From an uncultured Lachnospiraceae bacterium (GTDB lineage Bacteria; Bacillota; Clostridia; Lachnospirales; Lachnospiraceae): 64,000 nt of DNA. Of this stretch, positions 7,746-16,254 are shown piece after piece. Within the stretch, counting starts at the first letter, position 1. Each line of letters opens with the position of its first letter. The stretch spans positions 1 to 64,000 of the forward strand of contig CADANF010000007.1 in NCBI GenBank assembly GCA_902789175.1, in the 5' to 3' direction. The translations under genes were made by a program, and so were the position numbers. The notes beneath the pieces were generated by a model that had not been told where the DNA came from, made no database searches, and saw nothing but the letters and a program-made list of their open reading frames with translations.

Positions 7746-9176
7746 ATGGATGAAAATAATATCGACGTTGTTAAAACAGACGAAGGTGCAAAGGACGGTC
7801 AGGTAAAGTGTCCGAAATGTGGCGCTACTGATATTGCTCTTAATACAAAAACTGGAAAACTTCGCTGTAATTTTTGCCGACATGAATTTGATCCTGTAAA
7901 GGTTGATATATCACCTGATATTCAGAACCTTGAAGGAATAAGAATTGGATCTGGTGCAAGCCAGATCCAGGCAGATACAAAAGATGTTGTAACACTTAAG
8001 TGTTCAAGCTGTGGAGCAGAGGTAGTTATAGACACTGCTTCAGCTACACAGGCAAGATGCCATTGGTGCAGAAATACTCTTTCAATCAATCAGCAGGTTC
8101 CAAATGGAGCTGTTCCTGATGTAGTTCTTCCATTCAAGATGAATAAGAACGAAGCCAGAAGTAAGATTGAAGGATTTGTATTAAAGAGAAAATTCTTTGC
8201 ACATCCAACATTTACAAAGGAATTTACTACAGAGAATATATGTGGTGTATATTTCCCATATATGTTAGTAGACGTAAATGCTCATATGAAGCTTGAAGGT
8301 TTGGGAGAAATCCAGACCAAGAGATATACTGTAAAATCAGGAGATCATGAAGAGACTTATTATGATGCAGATAGTTACAGAGTAGGCAGAGATTTTGATA
8401 TTGCTATCGATGACCTTAGTATTGAAGCAAGTGCAGATAAACTTGATTATAGTTCTAAAGACAAGACAACAAATATCATCAATGCCATAATGCCGTTTGA
8501 TACAGAAAACTGTGTCAGATATGATTCAAACTATATCAAAGGTTATACTTCTGAAAAGAGAGATACTGACATTAAGGATCTTAAAGAAATAACTGAAACA
8601 CAGGCAGCTGACGTAGCAAGACATTCTATAAAGAATTCTATTTCAAAATACGACAGAGGTGTTTCATGGAAGAGTGAAGATTTTAATATTAAAGGTGAGT
8701 CCTGGACAGCTTCTTATCTTCCTGTTTGGCTTTACAGTTATTTAGAGAAAAAGAATGGTAAGAACCTTCTTCATTATGTAGCTGTAAATGCCAGAAATGG
8801 CCAGACAATGGGTAGTGTACCTATCAATAAGACAAAGCTTATCATTACTTCATTTATTGTAGAAATATTAGCTTTTTTCCTGGCACTTTTGATAAATCCA
8901 ATTTTTGATGACGATGAGCCATACAACTGGATTCTTCTTATAGCTGGAATTGTATTCTATTTTGTAATGTATTCACGTTATAGAAATGCGGGTGCATCCT
9001 ATAGTTATGAATCCAAAACGAAATTCACGGTGTCGAATCTTAAGACCATGGATGTATTCGTAGAAAAGAAGAAGAAACTTAAAAATGCTCGTATTAAAGA
9101 TGAGAATAGTAGTGAAGTAAGAGGAAAACATTTTAAATTCAATAAATCTGATGTCAAAATTCCAGGTTTGAAATAA
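7746..9176 (+). CDS. double zinc-ribbon membrane protein (YdjG-like)
   Basis: A 476-residue protein. Two zinc ribbons open it: CPKCG with CNFC (about residues 22-42) and CSSCG with CHWC (about 84-108). A soluble middle domain follows. Two close hydrophobic segments (about 355-375 and 385-402) then put a short lysine-rich tail back in the cytosol. This layout matches B. subtilis YdjG and its TFIIB-type zinc-ribbon relatives. Start ATG 7746 is 3 bp after the SPFH gene stop, so translation is probably coupled. I infer that the two proteins form a membrane complex. Confidence 0.8.
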   Translation: MDENNIDVVKTDEGAKDGQVKCPKCGATDIALNTKTGKLRCNFCRHEFDPVKVDISPDIQNLEGIRIGSGASQIQADTKDVVTLKCSSCGAEVVIDTASATQARCHWCRNTLSINQQVPNGAVPDVVLPFKMNKNEARSKIEGFVLKRKFFAHPTFTKEFTTENICGVYFPYMLVDVNAHMKLEGLGEIQTKRYTVKSGDHEETYYDADSYRVGRDFDIAIDDLSIEASADKLDYSSKDKTTNIINAIMPFDTENCVRYDSNYIKGYTSEKRDTDIKDLKEITETQAADVARHSIKNSISKYDRGVSWKSEDFNIKGESWTASYLPVWLYSYLEKKNGKNLLHYVAVNARNGQTMGSVPINKTKLIITSFIVEILAFFLALLINPIFDDDEPYNWILLIAGIVFYFVMYSRYRNAGASYSYESKTKFTVSNLKTMDVFVEKKKKLKNARIKDENSSEVRGKHFKFNKSDVKIPGLK

Positions 9177-9200
9177 GGTTGATTTTAGTTTAAAATGCAC

Positions 9201-9229
9201 TTTACTTTTCTAAAAGAATCTAATATACT
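9201..9229 (+). promoter_or_regulatory. promoter of the aspS T-box transcript
   Basis: TTTACT (9201-9206) and TATACT (9224-9229) are spaced by 17 bp. It lies just upstream of the T-box leader, with transcription starting near 9236. Confidence 0.75.
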
Positions 9230-9235
9230 GACATA

Positions 9236-9533
9236 GTATATATCAAAGGCTATGACTAAAGACTTCTTTTAGAAAAGACATTACAGGGAGGATGTTCGCC
9301 GACTGAGAGACATCCATGACACCTTTAAAAGAGGAACACTTTAAGAGCTGTCTTTCTGAACCAGGGATTTTTATCTTTGTTTGATCAGTCGTGATCAGAA
9401 TCAAGTAGGAAAGAACGAGTAATACGCGTTAAGTATTTTGAGAGCAGATAGTTGTTCTATCTGAATGCGGGTGGTACCGCGAATAAGATTGTTTATTCGT
9501 CCCGGAACTTACAATGTTAAGTTCCGGGACTTT
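9236..9533 (+). promoter_or_regulatory. T-box riboswitch, Asp-specific (GAC specifier)
   Basis: The T-box core GGGTGGTACCGCG is at 9469-9481. It is followed by the terminator stem CCCGGAACTTA/TAAGTTCCGGG (9501-9527) and a short T run. Stem I closes with 9263-9271 pairing 9326-9334 (nine pairs, one G-U). GAC at 9318-9320 lies five bases before the 3' strand of that helix. In the pheS leader of this window, TTC has the same position relative to its closing helix, so GAC is the likely specifier codon. Uncharged tRNA-Asp would stabilise the antiterminator and turn on aspS-gatCAB. Confidence 0.9.
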
Positions 9534-9698
9534 GTGCGTTGTCGAGAAAAGGTTATATATGCGTAGCATATATATCACATACAGGTATAAGGCATCGTAT
9601 TTATACGAAATGTCTTATACCTGTATGTGATGTATATCTGCCGCGGGCAGATATATGACCTTGGCGAGGCCGCATCATCGAGCCGCCAGGCGAGATGC
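9531..9698 (+). repeat. structured intergenic repeat, copy 1
   Basis: It starts at TTTGTGCG (9531-9538), directly on the T run of the aspS leader terminator. Three hairpins follow: TATATATGC/GCATATATA (9554-9574), a 21-bp stem at 9575-9630 (one G-U pair) with an inner CGTAT/ATACG, and TATATCTGCC/GGCAGATATA (9633-9655). The tail is a 25-nt block (9659-9683) and GCGAGATGC (9690-9698). The 5' end, the 25-nt block and GCGAGATGC recur in copy 2 at 45671-45980. It falls between the T-box terminator and aspS, so it is in the aspS leader mRNA. Confidence 0.8.
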
Positions 9699-9742
9699 CA
9701 TAAAACAGTAAATTATTTATTTAAAATAAGGAGCAAAAAAAG

Positions 9743-11494
9743 ATGGATTTTAAGAATCAGTACAGAGATAAGACCATCGATAAGATGAGCGAAGCAGACG
9801 TTGGATCAACAGTCCGCCTTGCTGGATGGGTTGAAAACATCAGAGATCACGGGGGAGTATCATTTATCGATCTTCGTGATATGTATGGAGTAATGCAGGT
9901 TGTTCTTAGAGATACAACTCTTCTTGATGGTATCACAAAGGAACAGGCAATTTCAGTTGAAGGTAAAGTGGATCATAGAGATGAGGAAACATACAATCCT
10001 AAGATCCCTACAGGAACTATCGAACTTGAAGCACATTCTATCGATGTACTTGGTAAGGTATATACTCAGCTTCCATTTGAGATCATGACATCAAAGGAAG
10101 TTAGAGAAGACGTAAGACTTAAATATCGTTATCTTGATCTTAGAAATGAGAAAGTTAAGGATAATATCCTTTTCAGATCTAAGGTTATCAGCTTCATGAG
10201 AAGAAAAATGGAGGATATGGGATTTACAGAGATTCAGACTCCTATTCTTTGCGCTTCATCTCCTGAAGGAGCTCGTGATTATATCGTTCCTTCAAGAAGA
10301 TATAAGGGTAAGTTCTATGCCCTTCCACAGGCACCACAGCAGTATAAGCAGCTTCTCATGGTTTCAGGTTTTGATAAGTATTTCCAGATTGCTCCTTGCT
10401 TTAGAGATGAAGATGCAAGAGCAGACAGATCACCAGGAGAATTCTATCAGCTTGACTTTGAAATGAGCTTTGCTACACAGGAAGATGTATTCCGTGTAGG
10501 TGAAGAAGTTCTTACTTCTGTATTTGAGAAGTTTGCACCAGAAGGATTTGAAGTAACAAAGGCTCCTTATCCAGTTATCAGCTATAAGCAGGCTATGCTC
10601 GAATTTGGTTCAGATAAGCCAGATCTTCGTAATCCACTTAGAATAATCGACCTTTCAGAGTTCTTCCAGAGATGTACATTTAAGCCATTCCACGGCAGAA
10701 CTGTTAGAGCTATAAATGTTCCTAAGAAGCTTTCAAAGGGACAGCATGAAAAGATGCTTAAGTTTGCTCAGTCAATCGGTATGGGCGGACTTGGTTACTT
10801 AGAAGTACTTGAAGACGGAAGCTATAAGGGACCAATCGATAAGTTCATTCCAGACGAGATGAAGGAAGAACTTAGAGAGAAGGCTTCTCTTAAGGTTGGA
10901 GATACAATATTCTTTATCGCTGATAAGGAAGAACAGGCAGCTCTTTTTGCTGGACAGATCAGAAATGAACTTGGCAGCCGTCTTGATCTTATTGAGAAGA
11001 ATGCATATCGTTTCTGCTATGTAAATGACTTCCCAATGTTCGAGCGTGATCCTGAAACAAAGAAGATCGGATTTACACATAATCCATTCTCTATGCCACA
11101 AGGTGGACTTAAGGCTCTTAACGAAATGGATCCTCTTGATATCCTTGCATACCAGTATGATATCGTGTGTAACGGTGTTGAGCTTTCTTCAGGTGCTGTT
11201 AGAAACCATGATATGGAGATTATGGAGAAGGCATTTGAAATTGCTGGATATTCTAAGGAAGTTCTTGAGAAGAAGTTCGGAGCACTTTACAATGCATTCC
11301 AGTTCGGAGCACCTCCACACGCTGGTATGGCTCCAGGTGTAGACAGAATGATCATGCTCCTTCGTAATGAAGAGAACATTCGTGAAGTTATCGCATTCCC
11401 AATGAGCGGATCAGCTCAGGATCTTATGTGTGGTGCACCAAACGAAGTTACAGAAATGCAGCTTAGAGAAACACACATTAAAGTAAGAGATTAA
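9743..11494 (+). CDS. aspS: aspartyl-tRNA synthetase
   Basis: A class II synthetase of 583 residues, the bacterial length. It has an N-terminal OB anticodon-binding domain (VRLAGWVENIRDHGGVSFIDLRD), motif 2 (CFRDEDARADRSPGEFYQLDFEM), the bacterial GAD insertion, and motif 3 near GMAPGVDRMIMLL. It charges tRNA-Asp. Because GatCAB genes follow directly, it may be non-discriminating and also charge tRNA-Asn for transamidation, though GatCAB may instead serve only Gln-tRNA. Expression is controlled by the Asp T-box. AAGGAGC precedes ATG 9743. Confidence 0.98.
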   Translation: MDFKNQYRDKTIDKMSEADVGSTVRLAGWVENIRDHGGVSFIDLRDMYGVMQVVLRDTTLLDGITKEQAISVEGKVDHRDEETYNPKIPTGTIELEAHSIDVLGKVYTQLPFEIMTSKEVREDVRLKYRYLDLRNEKVKDNILFRSKVISFMRRKMEDMGFTEIQTPILCASSPEGARDYIVPSRRYKGKFYALPQAPQQYKQLLMVSGFDKYFQIAPCFRDEDARADRSPGEFYQLDFEMSFATQEDVFRVGEEVLTSVFEKFAPEGFEVTKAPYPVISYKQAMLEFGSDKPDLRNPLRIIDLSEFFQRCTFKPFHGRTVRAINVPKKLSKGQHEKMLKFAQSIGMGGLGYLEVLEDGSYKGPIDKFIPDEMKEELREKASLKVGDTIFFIADKEEQAALFAGQIRNELGSRLDLIEKNAYRFCYVNDFPMFERDPETKKIGFTHNPFSMPQGGLKALNEMDPLDILAYQYDIVCNGVELSSGAVRNHDMEIMEKAFEIAGYSKEVLEKKFGALYNAFQFGAPPHAGMAPGVDRMIMLLRNEENIREVIAFPMSGSAQDLMCGAPNEVTEMQLRETHIKVRD

Positions 11495-11505
11495 TAAAGA
11501 AATAA

Positions 11506-11543
11506 TATAAGCAGCTTTTGGGACTTCTCATCAGCTGCTTATA
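11506..11543 (+). other. intercistronic stem-loop between aspS and gatC
   Basis: A perfect 11-bp inverted repeat, TATAAGCAGCT (11506-11516) with AGCTGCTTATA (11533-11543), has a 16-nt loop and no T run. It is therefore not a standard terminator; an mRNA processing or stability role is possible. Confidence 0.6.
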
Positions 11544-11568
11544 AAATAATAATACAGGGAGGAACAAT

Positions 11569-11856
11569 ATGGAGATTACAAACGAAACAATCGATTATGT
11601 TGGTATCCTTGCACAGCTTGAACTTTCTGCTGAAGAAAAAGAGCAGGCAAAGAAAGATATGTCAGACATGCTCGAATATGTTAATAAGTTAAATGAGCTT
11701 GACACAACAAATGTAGAGCCTATGAGTCACGTTTTCCCACTTAATAATGTTATGAGAGAAGACGTTGTAACAAATGCTGATGACAGTGAGAATATGTTAA
11801 AGAATGCTCCTGAAAAGAGCGAAGACAGTTATATCGTACCTAAGACATTTGAGTAA
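11569..11856 (+). CDS. gatC: Asp/Glu-tRNA amidotransferase subunit C
   Basis: A 95-residue protein. It has GatC features: an N-terminal helix (VGILAQLELSAEE) and the conserved C-terminal wrap (VEPMSHVFPLNNVMREDVV, then APEKSEDSYIVPKTFE). GatC winds around GatA and GatB and stabilises the trimer. GGGAGGA (11559-11565) precedes the ATG. gatA follows after 18 bp. Confidence 0.95.
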   Translation: MEITNETIDYVGILAQLELSAEEKEQAKKDMSDMLEYVNKLNELDTTNVEPMSHVFPLNNVMREDVVTNADDSENMLKNAPEKSEDSYIVPKTFE

Positions 11857-11874
11857 GAAAGTGAGGGCTATTAA

Positions 11875-13338
11875 ATGAGCGATATTTTAGATTTAACAGC
11901 CGCAGCCTTAGGTGAAAAGATCGGAGCCAGAGAAATCTCATCTGTAGAAGCAACAACTGCTTATCTTGACAGGATTGAGAAGTTAAATGGCTCTATCAAT
12001 GCCTATGTTACGGTTGAAAAAGAAGAAGCTCTTAAGAGAGCAAAAGAAATAGATGAAAAAATAGCAGCAGGAGAATTAAAGAGTCCTCTTGCCGGTGTTC
12101 CAGTTGCAGTAAAGGATAATATGTGTATTAAAGGATCAAGAACATCTTGTTCATCAAAGATCCTTTCAAATTTCTATCCTACATTTTCATCAACTGCAGT
12201 AGAGAAATTACTTGATGCAGGTGCAGTTGTACTGGGACGTACAAACATGGATGAATTTGCCATGGGATCAACATCAGAAACATCTTACTATGGAGCAACT
12301 AAGAATCCATGGGATTTAGACTGTGTACCAGGCGGATCATCAGGTGGATCTGCAGCGGCTGTTGCTGCTGATATGTGCGCTACATCTCTTGGTTCAGATA
12401 CAGGTGGATCTATCCGTCAGCCAGCATCATTCTGTGGTGTTGCAGGTATCAAGCCTACTTACGGAAGAGTATCCCGTTATGGACTTATTGCCTATGGTTC
12501 ATCACTTGACCAGATCGGACCTATCGGTAAGGACGTAAGAGACTGTGCTTTAGTTCTTGAGACTATAGCTGGTCACGATAAGAAAGATTCTACATCTGTA
12601 GATAGAGAGGATACAGATTTTACATCAGCTCTTGTTAATGATGTAAAGGGCCTTAAGATCGGTGTTCCTCGTGATTATTTTGCAGAAGGGATCGACCCTG
12701 AAGTTAAGGAAAATGTTCTTGATGCTGCAAAAAAACTTAGAGAAATGGGAGCAGAAGTTGAAGAGTTCGACCTTGGTATGGTTGAATATGCAATCCCTGC
12801 TTATTATGTGATCGCCTGTGCTGAAGCGTCCTCTAACCTTGAAAGATTCGATGGTGTTAAGTATGGATATAGAACAAAGGAATATACAGACCTTCACAAT
12901 ATGTATAAGAAGACACGTTCAGAAGGATTTGGACCTGAAGTAAAGAGAAGAATCATGCTGGGTTCATTTGTACTTTCATCAGGATATTATGATGCTTATT
13001 ATGTTAAGGCTTTAAGAGTTAAGGCTCTTATCAAGAAAGCCTTCGACGAGGCGTTTTCAAAATATGATATCATCCTTGGACCTGTTGCACCTACAACAGC
13101 ATTAAAGATAGGTGAATCACTTTCAGACCCTATTAAAATGTATCTTGGAGATATTTACACAGTATCAGTTAACTTAGCTGGTCTTCCTGGTATCTCAGTA
13201 CCATGTGGCTATGATAAGAAGGGAATGCCGATTGGTCTTCAGCTTCTTGGACAGACATTTAATGAGAAGACTATAATCCGTGCAGCTTATGCATTTGAAC
13301 AGACTTTCCAGGCTAAGAAGCCGGAAGGATTAAATTAA
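11875..13338 (+). CDS. gatA: Asp/Glu-tRNA amidotransferase subunit A
   Basis: An amidase-signature enzyme of 487 residues. It releases ammonia from glutamine for the kinase/transamidase subunit GatB. The Ser-cisSer-Lys triad can be placed: Lys in VAVKDNMC, and the serines in PGGSSGGSAAAVA and GSDTGGSIRQPAS. Length and motifs match canonical GatA. It is the middle gene of gatCAB, 18 bp after gatC and 14 bp before gatB. Confidence 0.97.
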   Translation: MSDILDLTAAALGEKIGAREISSVEATTAYLDRIEKLNGSINAYVTVEKEEALKRAKEIDEKIAAGELKSPLAGVPVAVKDNMCIKGSRTSCSSKILSNFYPTFSSTAVEKLLDAGAVVLGRTNMDEFAMGSTSETSYYGATKNPWDLDCVPGGSSGGSAAAVAADMCATSLGSDTGGSIRQPASFCGVAGIKPTYGRVSRYGLIAYGSSLDQIGPIGKDVRDCALVLETIAGHDKKDSTSVDREDTDFTSALVNDVKGLKIGVPRDYFAEGIDPEVKENVLDAAKKLREMGAEVEEFDLGMVEYAIPAYYVIACAEASSNLERFDGVKYGYRTKEYTDLHNMYKKTRSEGFGPEVKRRIMLGSFVLSSGYYDAYYVKALRVKALIKKAFDEAFSKYDIILGPVAPTTALKIGESLSDPIKMYLGDIYTVSVNLAGLPGISVPCGYDKKGMPIGLQLLGQTFNEKTIIRAAYAFEQTFQAKKPEGLN

Positions 13339-13352
13339 GGAGGGCGAAAGAT

Positions 13353-14792
13353 ATGAGCGATAAGAAATATGAAACAGTCATAGGTCTTGAAGTCCATGTT
13401 GAGCTCTCAACAAAGACAAAGATCTTTTGCGGATGCTCAACAGAATTCGGTGGAGCACCTAATACACATACATGTCCTGTATGTACTGGTATGCCTGGCT
13501 CACTTCCTGTACTTAACAAGGGAGTAGTAGACAGAGCTATAGCAGTAGGACTTGCAACAAATTGTGAGATAACAAGAAATTCAAAGTTCGACAGAAAGAA
13601 CTATTTCTATCCTGATAATCCGCAGAATTATCAGATCTCACAGCTTTATTTTCCAATCTGTCGTAATGGTAAGGTTGAGATTGAAGTAAATGGTGAAAAG
13701 AAGTTCGTAAGGATCCATGAGATCCATATGGAAGAGGATGCAGGAAAATTAGTCCACGATCCATTTACAGATGAAACATATGTAGACTTTAACAGATCTG
13801 GTGTACCTCTTATTGAGATAGTATCAGAGCCGGATATGCGTTCTTCAGATGAAGTAATCGCTTATCTTGATAAGCTTCGCGAGACTATCCAGTACCTTGG
13901 AGCATCTGACTGTAAGTTAAATGAAGGTTCAATGAGAGCTGATGTGAACCTTTCTCTTAGAGAAGTTGGTTCAGATAAGTTCGGAACAAGGACTGAGACC
14001 AAGAACCTTAATTCGTTCCGTGCTATAAAGAGATGTATCGAAAATGAGATCGGCCGCCAGATGGATATCTTAAATGAAGGCGGACAGGTAGTTCAGGAAA
14101 CAAGAAGATGGGATGACAATAAGGAATATTCTTATCCAATGCGTTCTAAAGAAGATGCACAGGATTACAGATATTTCCCGGATCCAGACCTAGTACCTAT
14201 CGTCGTAAGTGACGAGTGGATCGAAGAGATAAGAGCAAAACAGCCTGAATTCAGACCTGCTAAAAAGATCAGATATAAAGAAGAATATGATCTTCCAGAT
14301 TATGATATTGATCAGATCACAGCAGAAAAGAAGATGGCAGATATATTTGAAGAAGCAATTTTACTTGGAGCTGAACCAAAGAAAGTATCAAACTGGCTTA
14401 TGGTTGAGACAATGCGTCTTATGAAAGAGACTCAGACAGATGCTGATAAGCTTTCATTTAGTGCTGCTAACTTAGCTAAGCTTATTAAACTGGTTGATTC
14501 AAAAGAGATCAATGGTAAAGTGGCTAAGGAAGTATTTGAATTAGTATTTAAGGAAGATATTGATCCTGAAGTTTATGTTAAAGAGAATAACCTTTCAACA
14601 AAGGCTGATGCTGGTGAGTTAGAGGCAGTAGTTGAAAAGGCTATTGAAGCAAATCCAAAGGCTGTAGAAGATATCAGAGCCGGAAAGGGTAAAGCTATTG
14701 GCGCTATTGTTGGATTTGTAATGAAGGAAATGAAGGGTAAATGTGACCCTGGTGAGGTAAATAAGCTTATTTCTTCAAAACTTGGATTATAG
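13353..14792 (+). CDS. gatB: Asp/Glu-tRNA amidotransferase subunit B
   Basis: A 479-residue protein. It phosphorylates the side chain of mischarged Glu-tRNA-Gln or Asp-tRNA-Asn and transfers ammonia to it. The cradle domain opens with ETVIGLEVHVELSTKTKIFC. CGC...CPVC cysteines suggest the structural zinc site. The C-terminal YqeY-like tail (KGKAIGAIVGFVMKEMKG) binds tRNA. AAGGAGGG precedes the ATG. The stop is 2 bp before the next gene, so the operon continues into the sugar transferase. Confidence 0.97.
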   Translation: MSDKKYETVIGLEVHVELSTKTKIFCGCSTEFGGAPNTHTCPVCTGMPGSLPVLNKGVVDRAIAVGLATNCEITRNSKFDRKNYFYPDNPQNYQISQLYFPICRNGKVEIEVNGEKKFVRIHEIHMEEDAGKLVHDPFTDETYVDFNRSGVPLIEIVSEPDMRSSDEVIAYLDKLRETIQYLGASDCKLNEGSMRADVNLSLREVGSDKFGTRTETKNLNSFRAIKRCIENEIGRQMDILNEGGQVVQETRRWDDNKEYSYPMRSKEDAQDYRYFPDPDLVPIVVSDEWIEEIRAKQPEFRPAKKIRYKEEYDLPDYDIDQITAEKKMADIFEEAILLGAEPKKVSNWLMVETMRLMKETQTDADKLSFSAANLAKLIKLVDSKEINGKVAKEVFELVFKEDIDPEVYVKENNLSTKADAGELEAVVEKAIEANPKAVEDIRAGKGKAIGAIVGFVMKEMKGKCDPGEVNKLISSKLGL

Positions 14793-14794
14793 GA

Positions 14795-16156
14795 ATGAAT
14801 TATAAAATCAGAGATAAATACAAAAAGTTTATAATATTCTTGATCAGTGTAGTCATCCTTTTAGTTGAGTCCACTATGTTTGGATTTATCTGGATCAGGT
14901 TTTATGGAATAGATTATCCTGTTGCAACATTTAAAGAAGCAGATAATCTGATGATCCTTCTTTATGCTGCCATAATGTATGCATTTACAAGTCTTTTCGG
15001 AGGCTATAAGTTCGGTCATCTTACCATAATGGATCTCATTTATTCACAGGCATTGGGAATAATGGTAACAAATGTCATTACCTATGGGGTTATGTGCCTT
15101 ACATTAAGAGAAGTTGTATTTCCGGATAAAATGATCGCTCTCTGTCTTTATGAATTGATATTTATAATACTTTATAATCTTTTCGTTTATATGATAGAGA
15201 GAAAACTTTATCCACCCAGAAAACTTCTGCTTATATATGGCGATAAAGGCCCTGGGGAAATGAAGAAGATGTTTGGTACAAGAAAAGACAAATTTGCCAT
15301 AATAGGTGAAGTCTTTCATGAGGAATCTTTGGATAAGATTAAGAAAATGATGGAAGAATCTGATGGAGTAATCCTTCATAGGGTGAATTCTGATAAGAGA
15401 GATGCAATCCTTAGGATTTGTTATTCAGAAGATATCAGAGCCTACATAGTTCCAAACATTGGTGATATAGTGGTATATTGCTGTGGCGATACTCATCTCT
15501 TTGATACGCCGGTCCTTATAACAAAAGAACATGGACTTAATTATGTTGAGACTATAATCAAGAGATTATTTGATATTGTAATGTCATGTGTGATGCTGGT
15601 GGTCTTTTCTCCTCTTATGCTTATCATCTCTCTTTGTGTAAAGCTTTACGATGGTGGACCTGTCATATATAAACAGGTAAGAGTCACAAAAAATGGAAAG
15701 AGATTTAATATTTATAAATTTCGTTCAATGATAGTGGATTCTGAAAAACATGGCGCACGTCTGGCGGGTAAAAATGATTCAAGGATCACCCCTGTAGGTC
15801 AGGTAATAAGAAATCTGCATGTAGATGAACTGCCCCAGTTTTTTAATGTATTAAGAGGCGATATGTCTATGGTAGGACCAAGACCTGAAAGACCTGAGAT
15901 CATTGATAAATATATCAAAGATATACCTGAGTTTAATTATAGACTGAAGGTTAAGGCTGGTCTCACAGGATATTCACAGGTATATGGCAGATATAATACC
16001 ACAGCCTATAATAAATTAAAGATGGACATCCTTTATATTGAGAATTTTTCTATTTTAATGGACATTAAGATCTTACTTTTAACCTTTAAGATCCTATTCA
16101 AGAAAGAGAACGCAGAAGGTCTTCCGGATGGGCAGACCAGTGCAAGGACCAAATAG
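14795..16156 (+). CDS. polyprenyl-phosphate sugar-phosphate transferase
   Basis: A 453-residue protein. The N-terminal ~150 residues contain about four membrane helices. A soluble middle part follows, then a further helix and the bacterial sugar-transferase domain (KRLFDIVMS, DGGPVIYKQVRVTKNGK, FRSM, DELPQFFNVLRGDMSMVGPRPERP, AGLTGYSQV). Such enzymes move a sugar-1-phosphate onto undecaprenyl phosphate, starting exopolysaccharide or cell-wall glycan synthesis. The start overlaps the end of the gatB unit with no separate ribosome site. No glycosyltransferases follow, so the polymer is unknown. The following LCP gene may attach that polymer to peptidoglycan. Confidence 0.88.
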   Translation: MNYKIRDKYKKFIIFLISVVILLVESTMFGFIWIRFYGIDYPVATFKEADNLMILLYAAIMYAFTSLFGGYKFGHLTIMDLIYSQALGIMVTNVITYGVMCLTLREVVFPDKMIALCLYELIFIILYNLFVYMIERKLYPPRKLLLIYGDKGPGEMKKMFGTRKDKFAIIGEVFHEESLDKIKKMMEESDGVILHRVNSDKRDAILRICYSEDIRAYIVPNIGDIVVYCCGDTHLFDTPVLITKEHGLNYVETIIKRLFDIVMSCVMLVVFSPLMLIISLCVKLYDGGPVIYKQVRVTKNGKRFNIYKFRSMIVDSEKHGARLAGKNDSRITPVGQVIRNLHVDELPQFFNVLRGDMSMVGPRPERPEIIDKYIKDIPEFNYRLKVKAGLTGYSQVYGRYNTTAYNKLKMDILYIENFSILMDIKILLLTFKILFKKENAEGLPDGQTSARTK

Positions 16157-16190
16157 AAAAGTTGCAATAATTGGCTAAATGTAATAAGAT

Positions 16191-16230
16191 ATCCTAGGGT
16201 TTGTATTGCAAATCCTAGGATTATTTTTTT
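16191..16230 (+). terminator. intrinsic terminator after the sugar transferase
   Basis: A 13-bp stem (16191-16203 with 16209-16221, one G-U pair, loop TATTG) is followed by a T-rich run to 16230. Confidence 0.92.
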
Positions 16231-16254
16231 GACTAGATAAAAAGGAAAGAGAAT

